A stretch of DNA of 5,161 nucleotides from Planctomycetota bacterium. Lineage in GTDB: Bacteria > Planctomycetota > Phycisphaerae > Phycisphaerales > SM1A02. Positions within the stretch are counted from its first letter, which is position 1. The number at the start of each line of letters is the position of its first letter. Of the stretch, positions 1 to 5,161 are shown one piece after another. The stretch lies in contig JADFGE010000238.1 of the NCBI GenBank assembly GCA_022567855.1, forward strand, positions 1-5,161. Direction: 5' to 3'. The notes beneath the pieces were generated by a model. It searched no databases. It was not told the DNA's origin and saw nothing but the letters and a program-made list of their open reading frames with translations. The position numbers and the translations under genes are program-made.

Positions 1-590
1 TGGAGATGGTCAATCCGCGCTGGGAGTATGCAAACTCTGATAAGTCACACTCACCGCGCGGCGAACAGTTCAGACCGATTTATCCCGCTAGTGAAGATTT
101 ATCTTCTCATGTAATAGAGCAAGCTGTACTAGAGGTATTGGATCCAACGCTAGCTCAGTTGGAGGATCATCTGCATGAGGAATATCGCAAGCAGCGGGTA
201 TTGCCAACCTTAGCTGAGGCGTATCGCATGGTGCATCGCCCTCAGGATGAGGATGAATCTGCTCATGGCAGGCGGCGCTTAGCATTTGATGAACTTCTTA
301 TTATGCAGCTTGCGGTTTTTATAAAACGCAGACACCGACGTGAATCGCTAATAGCCCCCGCTCTAAAACATAACGATGCAATTGATGCGCATATCACCGC
401 ACGTTTCCCATTTACCCTTACGAAGAGTCAGCAAAATGTAATTAGCGAAATTGCAAGCGACCTGGCACAGACCGTGCCCATGAATCGCTTACTTCAGGGT
501 GATGTGGGGTCTGGAAAAACCGTTGTTGCACTCTACGCAATGCTCATGGCCGTTGCATCAAAACATCAAGCGGCAATGATGGCCCCTACC
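1..590. other. Low-GC block inside recG, with a sharp compositional boundary near 575-605
   Basis: By hand count, bases 1-600 are about 49% GC and bases 601-960 about 64% GC. Third-position G/C is about 81 of 190 codons for bases 6-575 and about 92 of 110 for bases 576-905. The left block freely uses ATA, CTA, TTA and GTA codons. The right block almost always uses CTG, CTC, ATC and GTC, as polX and ffh do. The boundary lies in the codons for the conserved APTELLAEQH motif, and the frame is intact across it. The change itself is directly seen. Whether it reflects recombination or a chimeric assembly is inference. The right edge given is approximate, within about 20 bases. Confidence 0.85.
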
Positions 591-1712
591 GAGCTGCTGG
601 CTGAACAACATTTCGCATCCATCAGCGAGATGCTCAGCGGCGCTCGCGTCTCGATCGAACTCCTGACGGGCTCGTTGACCGTAGCGGAGAAAAAGAGCGT
701 GCTGGCCCGGCTTGTATCGGGCGAGATCGACATTCTCATCGGCACCCACGCCCTGCTCACGGAAACCGTCCGCTTTCACAGCCTGGCCGTGGCCGTGATC
801 GACGAGCAACACCGCTTCGGCGTTCACCAGCGGGCCATGCTGCGCGTCAAGTCGGACGAAGCCACGTCCGCGCCGCACACGCTGGTCATGACCGCCACGC
901 CCATCCCCCGCACCCTCTCGCTGACGCTGTTCGGCGATCTGGATGTCTCCACGATCCGCGGTCTGCCGCCCGGCCGCAAGCCGGTAATCACCAAGTACGT
1001 GTCGCAGTCGCAAGCGGACGATGTGTATGCGTACGTCGCGAAGCGCCTCGCCCAAGGTGAGCAGGCCTATGTGGTCGTGCCCGTCGTTGATGAATCTGAT
1101 CGCGGACTGAAGGACGTTCATTCCCACCTCGAAAACTTGGAAAAGGGGCATTTCCGGGGGCGGCGGCTGGCGTCGTTGCACGGACGAGTCGATCGCGATC
1201 AACGCGAGCAAACGATGAAGCGCTTTCGCGCTGGTGAAATCGACGCACTTGTGGCGACGACGGTGATCGAGGTCGGTGTAGACGTGCCCAACGCGTCGGT
1301 GATGCTGATCGAACATGCCGATCGCTTCGGACTGGCGCAGTTGCATCAACTTCGTGGGCGCATCGGCCGGGGCAGCCGCTCCAGTCTTTGTGTGCTGCTG
1401 GCCGATCCCGTCACCGACGACGCCAAGGCCCGGCTGGAGGTGATCGCGACCACGGATGACGGCTTCGAGATTGCGGAGAAGGACTTGGAGATCCGCGGGC
1501 CGGGCGAGCTGTTCGGCGCAAAGCAATCAGGACTCGCTCCGTTTCGAGTGGCCCAGCTTCCACGCGATCTCGATCTGCTTCGGATGGCCCGACGGGATGC
1601 GAGGTCGTGGATCGAAGAGAATCCCACGTTGGCCGGGGAGCGCGACGCGCTGCTACGGACGCGCGTGCTGAAGGCCCACGGCAAAATGCTCGGACTTGGC
1701 GACGTGGCCTAA
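1..1712 (+). CDS. recG: ATP-dependent DNA helicase RecG, 5' end outside the window
   Basis: RecG is a cytoplasmic superfamily 2 helicase that remodels stalled replication forks and Holliday junctions. Numbering residues from the ATG at base 6, the start of the visible part (NPRWEY, then RPIYPASEDLSS at about 23-34) matches the end of the RecG wedge domain. The helicase core follows: FPFTLTKSQ (134-142), Walker A GDVGSGKT (165-172), PTELLAEQH, DEQH box with HRFG (266-272), TATPIPRT (296-303), motif V ATTVIEVGVDVPNA (417-430) and motif VI QLRGRIGRG (448-456). The RecG-specific translocation hairpin, GFEIAEKDLEIRGPGELFG, lies at 486-504. The reading frame is open to the left edge. Full RecG is near 690 residues with Walker A near 300, so roughly 130 N-terminal residues (wedge OB fold) are missing, and the ATG at base 6 is internal. 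The stop is TAA at 1710-1712. No frameshift is visible, but base composition changes abruptly near base 590. Identification is secure. Confidence 0.97.
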   Translation, partial: EMVNPRWEYANSDKSHSPRGEQFRPIYPASEDLSSHVIEQAVLEVLDPTLAQLEDHLHEEYRKQRVLPTLAEAYRMVHRPQDEDESAHGRRRLAFDELLIMQLAVFIKRRHRRESLIAPALKHNDAIDAHITARFPFTLTKSQQNVISEIASDLAQTVPMNRLLQGDVGSGKTVVALYAMLMAVASKHQAAMMAPTELLAEQHFASISEMLSGARVSIELLTGSLTVAEKKSVLARLVSGEIDILIGTHALLTETVRFHSLAVAVIDEQHRFGVHQRAMLRVKSDEATSAPHTLVMTATPIPRTLSLTLFGDLDVSTIRGLPPGRKPVITKYVSQSQADDVYAYVAKRLAQGEQAYVVVPVVDESDRGLKDVHSHLENLEKGHFRGRRLASLHGRVDRDQREQTMKRFRAGEIDALVATTVIEVGVDVPNASVMLIEHADRFGLAQLHQLRGRIGRGSRSSLCVLLADPVTDDAKARLEVIATTDDGFEIAEKDLEIRGPGELFGAKQSGLAPFRVAQLPRDLDLLRMARRDARSWIEENPTLAGERDALLRTRVLKAHGKMLGLGDVA

Positions 1713-1735
1713 GCGGCGCTAGACCTCCTTCCTAG

Positions 1736-1755
1736 CTGCGGATGCATATCCGCAG
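1736..1755. terminator. Perfect 8-bp hairpin after recG, possible weak terminator or attenuator
   Basis: CTGCGGAT (1736-1743) and ATCCGCAG (1748-1755) are perfect reverse complements around a GCAT loop. The hairpin sits 23 bases past the recG stop and 26 bases before the polX start, and is followed by GGTTCTT rather than a clean T run. A transcript end, a processing site or a dyad protein-binding site are all possible. The inverted repeat is certain; the function is not. Confidence 0.35.
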
Positions 1756-1769
1756 GTTCTTGAAGCGCA

Positions 1770-1775
1770 TACACT
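1770..1775 (+). promoter_or_regulatory. Possible -10 element of a leaderless polX transcript
   Basis: TACACT matches four of six bases of the TATAAT consensus. It ends six bases before the polX ATG, so transcription from it could begin at or next to the start codon. No Shine-Dalgarno-like purine run precedes that ATG (the bases before it are CACTGCCCCC), which fits leaderless translation. No convincing -35 hexamer stands about 17 bases upstream, and -10 matches arise easily by chance, so this is weak. Confidence 0.2.
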
Positions 1776-1781
1776 GCCCCC

Positions 1782-3530
1782 ATGTCCACCAACGCCGAGC
1801 TTTCGCACATCTTCAACGAGATGAGCAAGGTGCTTCAGTTGATCGGCGCTAATCCTTTCCGGATCAATGCGCACGCCAACGTCGCGCGCATTCTCAAGGA
1901 CATGATCGTCGACGTCGCCGAGCTGGCGGATGATCCGGCGAAGCTCACCGCGATCGACGGCATCGGCGCGGGTTCGGCCAAGAAGATCATCGAGTTCGTT
2001 CAGACGGGTAAGGTCAAGGAGTACGAAGAGCTGCTCGATTCGATCCCGCGCGGGCTGCTGGATGTGATGGCCATCCCCGGACTCGGCCCTAAGACCGTCA
2101 AACTCATGTGGGAAAAGGCGGGCATCACGAGCCTGGCCACGCTCAAGAAGAAGCTGAACTCAGGGCAGCTCGAAAAACTCCCGCGCATGGGGGCGAAGAC
2201 GGTTGCGAACATCAAGGAGTCGCTCGCGTTCGCCGCCAAAGCGAGTCAGCGCACGCGACTGGGCGAAGCGATGATTCTGGCGGAGGCGATCGTCGAGTTT
2301 CTCACCATGGTCAAGGGCGCCAATCGCGTCGAGTACGCCGGCTCGCTTCGCCGTGGACTGGACACGATCGGCGATATCGACATTCTTGCCACAACCACGA
2401 ACCCCGCCGCGATCAGCACGGCGTTTCGCGCGATGCCCGGCGTCCAGAAGGTTCTCGCCGCCGGTGAAACCAAGAGTTCGGTTCGGCTGGAAAGCGGCGT
2501 GCAAGTCGATCTGCGCGTGATCGACGAGCAATCGTTTGGGGCCGCACGGATGTACTTCACCGGGTCAAAGCAGCACAACGTTGTGTTGCGCGAACGCGCG
2601 ATCAAGAAGGGGCTGCGGCTCAACGAGTACGGCCTGTTCCCCGACGATGGCGAACACGATGAACCTCCGCAGAAGCGCGGCGTCAAGCCCGTGGCCGCGA
2701 AGACCGAGCAAGCAATTTACGCAGCACTTGACTTGGTGTGGGTGCCCCCCGAGGTTCGTGAAGACCGTGGTGAGCTGGATGTCAGGGAGACGCCGAAGCT
2801 CATCGAGCTTGACGACATCAAAGCCGAGCTGCACGCGCACACGATCGCTTCGGATGGCAAGATGACGATCGACGAACTTGCGCACGAGGCCAAGGCTCGC
2901 GGCTTTCATACCGTCGCGGTGACCGATCATTCGCGCTCAAGTATCCAGGCGAACGGGCTTTCGCCGAAGCGATTGCGCGAGCACATCGACGCGGTGCGTG
3001 AAGCGAACGAGCGCATCAAAGGCATCACGATCCTGGCCGGCTCGGAAGTTGATATCCATGCCGACGGTCGACTCGATTATGACGACAAACTGCTGGCCGA
3101 GCTGGATGTCGTTATCGCTTCACCGCATTCAGCTCTACGACAGGACGCCAAGGCCGCAACCCGGCGACTCGTCACCGCACTCAGCCACCCTCTCGTGCAT
3201 GTGCTGGGGCATCCCACGGGTCGATTGATCAACAAACGCGAGGGACTGCATCCGGACCTCAATGCGCTGATCCAAGCGGCACTCGAACACGACACGGCCC
3301 TGGAGATCAACGCGAACTACCAGCGACTGGATTTGCGAGATATCCATGTGAAGGCGGCCGTAGACGCCGGGGCGCTGATCGCGATCAACACCGATGCTCA
3401 TACGCCGGATAACTTTGATTTTCTGCGCTACGGGATCGTAACCGCTCGCCGCGGTTGGCTGACGCCCAAGCAGTGCATCAATGCGTGGACGAAGCAGAAG
3501 CTGCACTCATGGTTGCGAGCAAAGCGCTGA
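1782..3530 (+). CDS. polX: Bacterial DNA polymerase X with C-terminal PHP domain
   Basis: A 582-residue protein of the usual length for bacterial and archaeal PolX, which fills short gaps in base-excision repair. The PHP domain of relatives gives Mn-dependent 3'-5' exonuclease and AP-endonuclease activity. Domains in order: an N-terminal helical domain (QLIGANPFRI) with helix-hairpin-helix motifs at about 56-70 (IDGIGAGSA), 97-110 (AIPGLGPKT) and 133-145 (LPRMGAKTV); the polymerase palm with GSLRRG (187-192), catalytic Asp198 and Asp200 (GDIDIL) and a third Asp243 (VDLRV); the thumb with YFTGSKQHN (258-266) and NEYG (281-284); and the PHP domain from about 345. All nine expected PHP metal ligands are present: His351, His353, Asp358, His383, Glu422, His449, His477, Asp538 and His540. 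Both activities are therefore probably intact. The ATG at 1782 aligns with the family N-terminus but lacks a ribosome-binding site. The stop is TGA at 3528-3530. The gene lies 69 bases after recG. Codon use is uniformly GC-rich. Confidence 0.97.
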   Translation: MSTNAELSHIFNEMSKVLQLIGANPFRINAHANVARILKDMIVDVAELADDPAKLTAIDGIGAGSAKKIIEFVQTGKVKEYEELLDSIPRGLLDVMAIPGLGPKTVKLMWEKAGITSLATLKKKLNSGQLEKLPRMGAKTVANIKESLAFAAKASQRTRLGEAMILAEAIVEFLTMVKGANRVEYAGSLRRGLDTIGDIDILATTTNPAAISTAFRAMPGVQKVLAAGETKSSVRLESGVQVDLRVIDEQSFGAARMYFTGSKQHNVVLRERAIKKGLRLNEYGLFPDDGEHDEPPQKRGVKPVAAKTEQAIYAALDLVWVPPEVREDRGELDVRETPKLIELDDIKAELHAHTIASDGKMTIDELAHEAKARGFHTVAVTDHSRSSIQANGLSPKRLREHIDAVREANERIKGITILAGSEVDIHADGRLDYDDKLLAELDVVIASPHSALRQDAKAATRRLVTALSHPLVHVLGHPTGRLINKREGLHPDLNALIQAALEHDTALEINANYQRLDLRDIHVKAAVDAGALIAINTDAHTPDNFDFLRYGIVTARRGWLTPKQCINAWTKQKLHSWLRAKR

Positions 3531-3538
3531 CGCTCGAT

Positions 3539-3562
3539 AGCCCACGGCGGCAGCCGTGGGTT
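3539..3562 (+). terminator. GC-rich hairpin after polX, probable terminator or dispersed palindrome
   Basis: CCCACGGC (3541-3548) pairs perfectly with GCCGTGGG (3553-3560) around a GGCA loop. An outer G-T wobble and an A-T pair extend the stem to ten base pairs ending at TT. It begins nine bases after the polX stop, the right place for a transcription terminator, but the T run is only two bases long before GG. A copy of a dispersed palindromic repeat family is an alternative. A short dyad, TTGGC-AC-GCCAA (3561-3572), overlaps its end. Confidence 0.5.
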
Positions 3563-3634
3563 GGCACGCCAAGGATCGTATATCGCAAGACGACATCAAG
3601 CCTCAGGAGCGGCTACGATCGTGGCGCAATGATC

Positions 3635-3676
3635 GACCCGGACCTTCGTCGAAGAGACCCGGACCTTCGTCGAAGA
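3635..3676. repeat. Perfect tandem duplication of a 21-bp unit in the ffh leader
   Basis: Two identical 21-base units, 3635-3655 and 3656-3676, each begin GACCCGGACCTTCG and end TCGAAGA. A degenerate partial third copy (TCCGGCTTCGTAGGA, 3686-3700) may follow. Each unit contains CTTC-GTC-GAAG, a small potential hairpin. Two copies without spacers rule out a CRISPR array. Replication slippage is the simplest origin. The unit length is a multiple of three, but no conserved gene covers this position. Confidence 0.95.
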
Positions 3677-3690
3677 CTCCTCAGGTCCGG
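3659..3690 (+). promoter_or_regulatory. Potential leader stem-loop just upstream of the ffh ribosome-binding site
   Basis: CCGGACCT (3659-3666, in the second repeat unit) is perfectly complementary to AGGTCCGG (3683-3690) around a 16-base loop. The same CCGGACCT occurs in the first unit at 3638-3645, so two left arms compete for one right arm. The stem ends six bases before the Shine-Dalgarno sequence and could influence ffh translation. The complementarity is seen directly; any regulatory role is inference. Confidence 0.4.
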
Positions 3691-3696
3691 CTTCGT

Positions 3697-3702
3697 AGGA
3701 AG
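3697..3702 (+). promoter_or_regulatory. Ribosome-binding site of ffh
   Basis: AGGAAG lies eight bases before the ATG at 3711, a normal Shine-Dalgarno spacing. Its GAAG can also pair with CTTC at 3706-3709 across a TTT loop, a weak hairpin that might partly mask the site. The in-frame TAG at 3696-3698 overlaps this element, so ffh cannot start further upstream. Confidence 0.65.
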
Positions 3703-3710
3703 TTTCTTCA

Positions 3711-5161
3711 ATGTTCGAAACACTCTCTGAACGATTCAACACGACCTTCCGCAACCTTTCGGGGCGCGGGCGCATCACCGACGACAATGTCTCCGAGGCC
3801 ATGCGCGAGGTGCGCACCGCCCTGCTGGAAGCGGACGTTCATCTCGATGTCGTCACGCGATTCTGTGACGAAGTCGCCCAGGAGGCCGTGGGGCGCGAAG
3901 TCACCAAGAGCCTCAAGCCGGGCGAGGAGATGATCGGCATCGTTCATCAGCGGCTGGCGGCGCTGATGACGCCGCCGGACGGCACGTCGGCCGATCCAAT
4001 CATGCTCGTCGAGCCGCCGCCCACCGTTGTGATGATGTGCGGTCTGCAGGGTTCGGGCAAGACGACGACCTGCGGCAAACTCGCCGCGTATCTCAAGCGG
4101 CGCGGGCGCAGTGTCATGATTGCCGCCGCCGACCTCCAACGCCCCGCTGCGGTCGAGCAGTTGAGAATTGTTACAGCGCAAGTCGAGGAAGAGTCCAAAG
4201 GAAACGTCAAAGTTCATTTCTACGCCGAGCCGGACAAGTGCGCCGAGTACGGCAAGGTGACGGGTGTCGCGGTTGGTGTGTGTCAGCGCGCCTTTGCCGA
4301 GGCCCGCAAGTCCAAGGTCGATGTGCTGATCCTCGATACGGCCGGGCGGCTTCACATCGACGACGAGCTGATGGCGGAGCTTGAATCGATCAACCGGACG
4401 GTTCAGCCGCATCAGATCTATCTGATCGTCGATGCGATGGTCGGCCAGGACGCGGTGAACTCGGCCAAGGCGTTCCACGAACGGCTCGCGGTGGACGGGA
4501 TCATTCTCACGAAGTTCGATTCAGATACGCGCGGTGGAGCGGCGCTTTCCGTGAGGGCCGTCACCGGCGCGCCGATCAAGTTCATAGGCGTTGGTGAAAA
4601 ATTCGATGCGCTGGAGGAGTTCCATGCCGAGCGCATGGCCGGGCGAATCCTGGGCATGGGCGACGTCGTTTCGCTCGTTGAGAAAGCGCAAGCTGAGGTC
4701 AGCGAGGAAGAGGCGGCGAAGATGGCCGCAAAGATGGCCCAGGGTCGTCTTAGCATGGACGACTTCCTCAAGCAGCTGCGCTCCATTCGCCGCATGGGAC
4801 CGATGAAGCAGATTCTGGGGATGCTGCCCGGCGTGGGGTCGATGCTCAAAGACGTTGATATTGATGACAAGCAGCTTGACCGCTTAGAGGGGATGGTTCA
4901 TTCGATGACCGCCCGTGAGCGCGAGGACATCAAGCTGCTGAACAAGTCGCGCGTCAAGCGCATCGCCAAGGGCTCCGGCACGACGGCGGCGGACGTCAAC
5001 AAGCTCACGAAGCAATTCGAGATGATGCAGAAAGTGACGAAACAAATGGCCGGCGGCGGGATCGGCGGACGACTCAAGGCGATGCGGGCGCTCAGCAAAG
5101 GCGGCGGTGACATGATCCCGGGCGTGTCGAACATGCCGGCGCTGGGCGGCCGCACGTCAAC
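3711..5161 (+). CDS. ffh: Signal recognition particle protein Ffh (SRP54), 3' end outside the window
   Basis: Ffh binds SRP RNA and signal sequences emerging from the ribosome and, through GTP-dependent pairing with FtsY, delivers nascent membrane proteins to the translocon. The frame is open from the ATG to the right edge (483 codons plus two bases). The N domain (1 to about 95) carries ALLEADV (37-43). The G domain has G1 GLQGSGKTTT (111-120), G2 DLQRPAA (141-147), G3 DTAGR (209-213), G4 TKFD (267-270, usually TKLD) followed by SDTRGGAALS, and G5 GVGE (293-296). The methionine-rich M domain begins near 330 with LSMDDFLKQLRSIRRMG and includes the RNA-binding segment SRVKRIAKGSGT (413-424). 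A Gly/Met-rich tail follows. Family members are about 450-500 residues, so only a short end is missing. The start is firm: there is an in-frame TAG at 3696-3698, no other start codon between, and AGGAAG eight bases upstream. In many bacteria rpsP, rimM and trmD follow ffh, but that cannot be seen here. Confidence 0.97.
   Translation, partial: MFETLSERFNTTFRNLSGRGRITDDNVSEAMREVRTALLEADVHLDVVTRFCDEVAQEAVGREVTKSLKPGEEMIGIVHQRLAALMTPPDGTSADPIMLVEPPPTVVMMCGLQGSGKTTTCGKLAAYLKRRGRSVMIAAADLQRPAAVEQLRIVTAQVEEESKGNVKVHFYAEPDKCAEYGKVTGVAVGVCQRAFAEARKSKVDVLILDTAGRLHIDDELMAELESINRTVQPHQIYLIVDAMVGQDAVNSAKAFHERLAVDGIILTKFDSDTRGGAALSVRAVTGAPIKFIGVGEKFDALEEFHAERMAGRILGMGDVVSLVEKAQAEVSEEEAAKMAAKMAQGRLSMDDFLKQLRSIRRMGPMKQILGMLPGVGSMLKDVDIDDKQLDRLEGMVHSMTAREREDIKLLNKSRVKRIAKGSGTTAADVNKLTKQFEMMQKVTKQMAGGGIGGRLKAMRALSKGGGDMIPGVSNMPALGGRTS

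Noticed and set aside
558..1526. Long open frame of 322 codons on the minus strand
   Set aside because: It lies entirely opposite the conserved recG helicase motifs, its translation resembles no known protein, and long antisense frames are expected opposite GC-rich coding DNA.
1..1712. recG as a broken or truncated pseudogene
   Set aside because: The frame is open to the window edge and all helicase motifs are present in order. The missing N-terminus is explained by the window boundary.
3579..3584. TATATC as a -10 promoter element for ffh, with TTGGCA (3561-3566) as -35
   Set aside because: The gap between the two is only 12 bases, too short for a standard sigma-70-type promoter, and no better pairing is visible.
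3635..3676. Possible CRISPR-like repeats
   Set aside because: There are only two units, directly abutting with no spacers, and no cas genes nearby.
3635..3710. A full SRP RNA (4.5S) gene in the ffh leader
   Set aside because: Only ten bases of the conserved tip plus a nearby AGGAAG are present. The GGAA tetraloop, the AGCAGC strand and the long flanking helix are absent.
3556..3933. Plus-strand open frame of 125 codons spanning the spacer and the beginning of ffh
   Set aside because: It is out of frame with ffh, its product is rich in Arg, Pro and Ser with no recognisable domain, and the overlapping Ffh frame is strongly supported by conserved motifs.
3708..4478. Open frame of 256 codons on the minus strand
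   Set aside because: It is antisense to the N and G domains of ffh, which are clearly coding on the plus strand. Its composition is Arg/His/Gly-rich, typical of a shadow frame.

Overview
The window holds three housekeeping genes in a row on the + strand: the 3' part of recG (branched-DNA helicase), a complete bacterial-type polX (family X DNA polymerase fused to a PHP nuclease domain), and nearly all of ffh (the SRP54 GTPase of the signal recognition particle). There is no transposase, integrase, CRISPR array, tRNA or rRNA gene. From about base 600 onward the coding DNA is GC-rich, with strongly G/C-ending codons. Together with the wording of the Ffh motifs (TKFDSDTRGG, then IKFIGVGEKFDALEEF), this suggests a free-living, GC-rich bacterium, perhaps of the Planctomycetota (Phycisphaerae-like). 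That assignment is from memory of the families and is tentative.

Layout. Bases 1-1712 are recG, with its beginning outside the window. Bases 1713-1781 are a short spacer with a perfect 8-bp hairpin and no visible ribosome-binding site. Bases 1782-3530 are polX, with all expected catalytic and metal-binding residues. Bases 3531-3710 are an unusually structured 180-bp spacer: a GC-rich terminator-like hairpin, a perfect 21-bp tandem duplication, an arm complementary to the repeat, and a Shine-Dalgarno sequence. Bases 3711-5161 are ffh, which runs off the right edge. RecG and PolX both act in DNA replication and repair. Ffh acts in co-translational protein targeting and, behind its own hairpin and leader, is probably a separate transcription unit.

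Two points deserve attention. First, recG is a compositional mosaic. By hand count, G/C at third codon positions is about 43% over bases 6-575 and about 84% over the next 330 bases, and the switch falls in a highly conserved helicase motif. This looks like a recombination junction or an assembly chimera. Second, the ffh leader contains TCAGGTCCGG followed by AGGAAG. The first ten bases are identical to the apical part of bacterial 4.5S/SRP RNA, the RNA that Ffh itself binds, and the AGGAAG is the ffh Shine-Dalgarno. This could be a coincidence arising from the repeats, or a candidate autoregulatory element.
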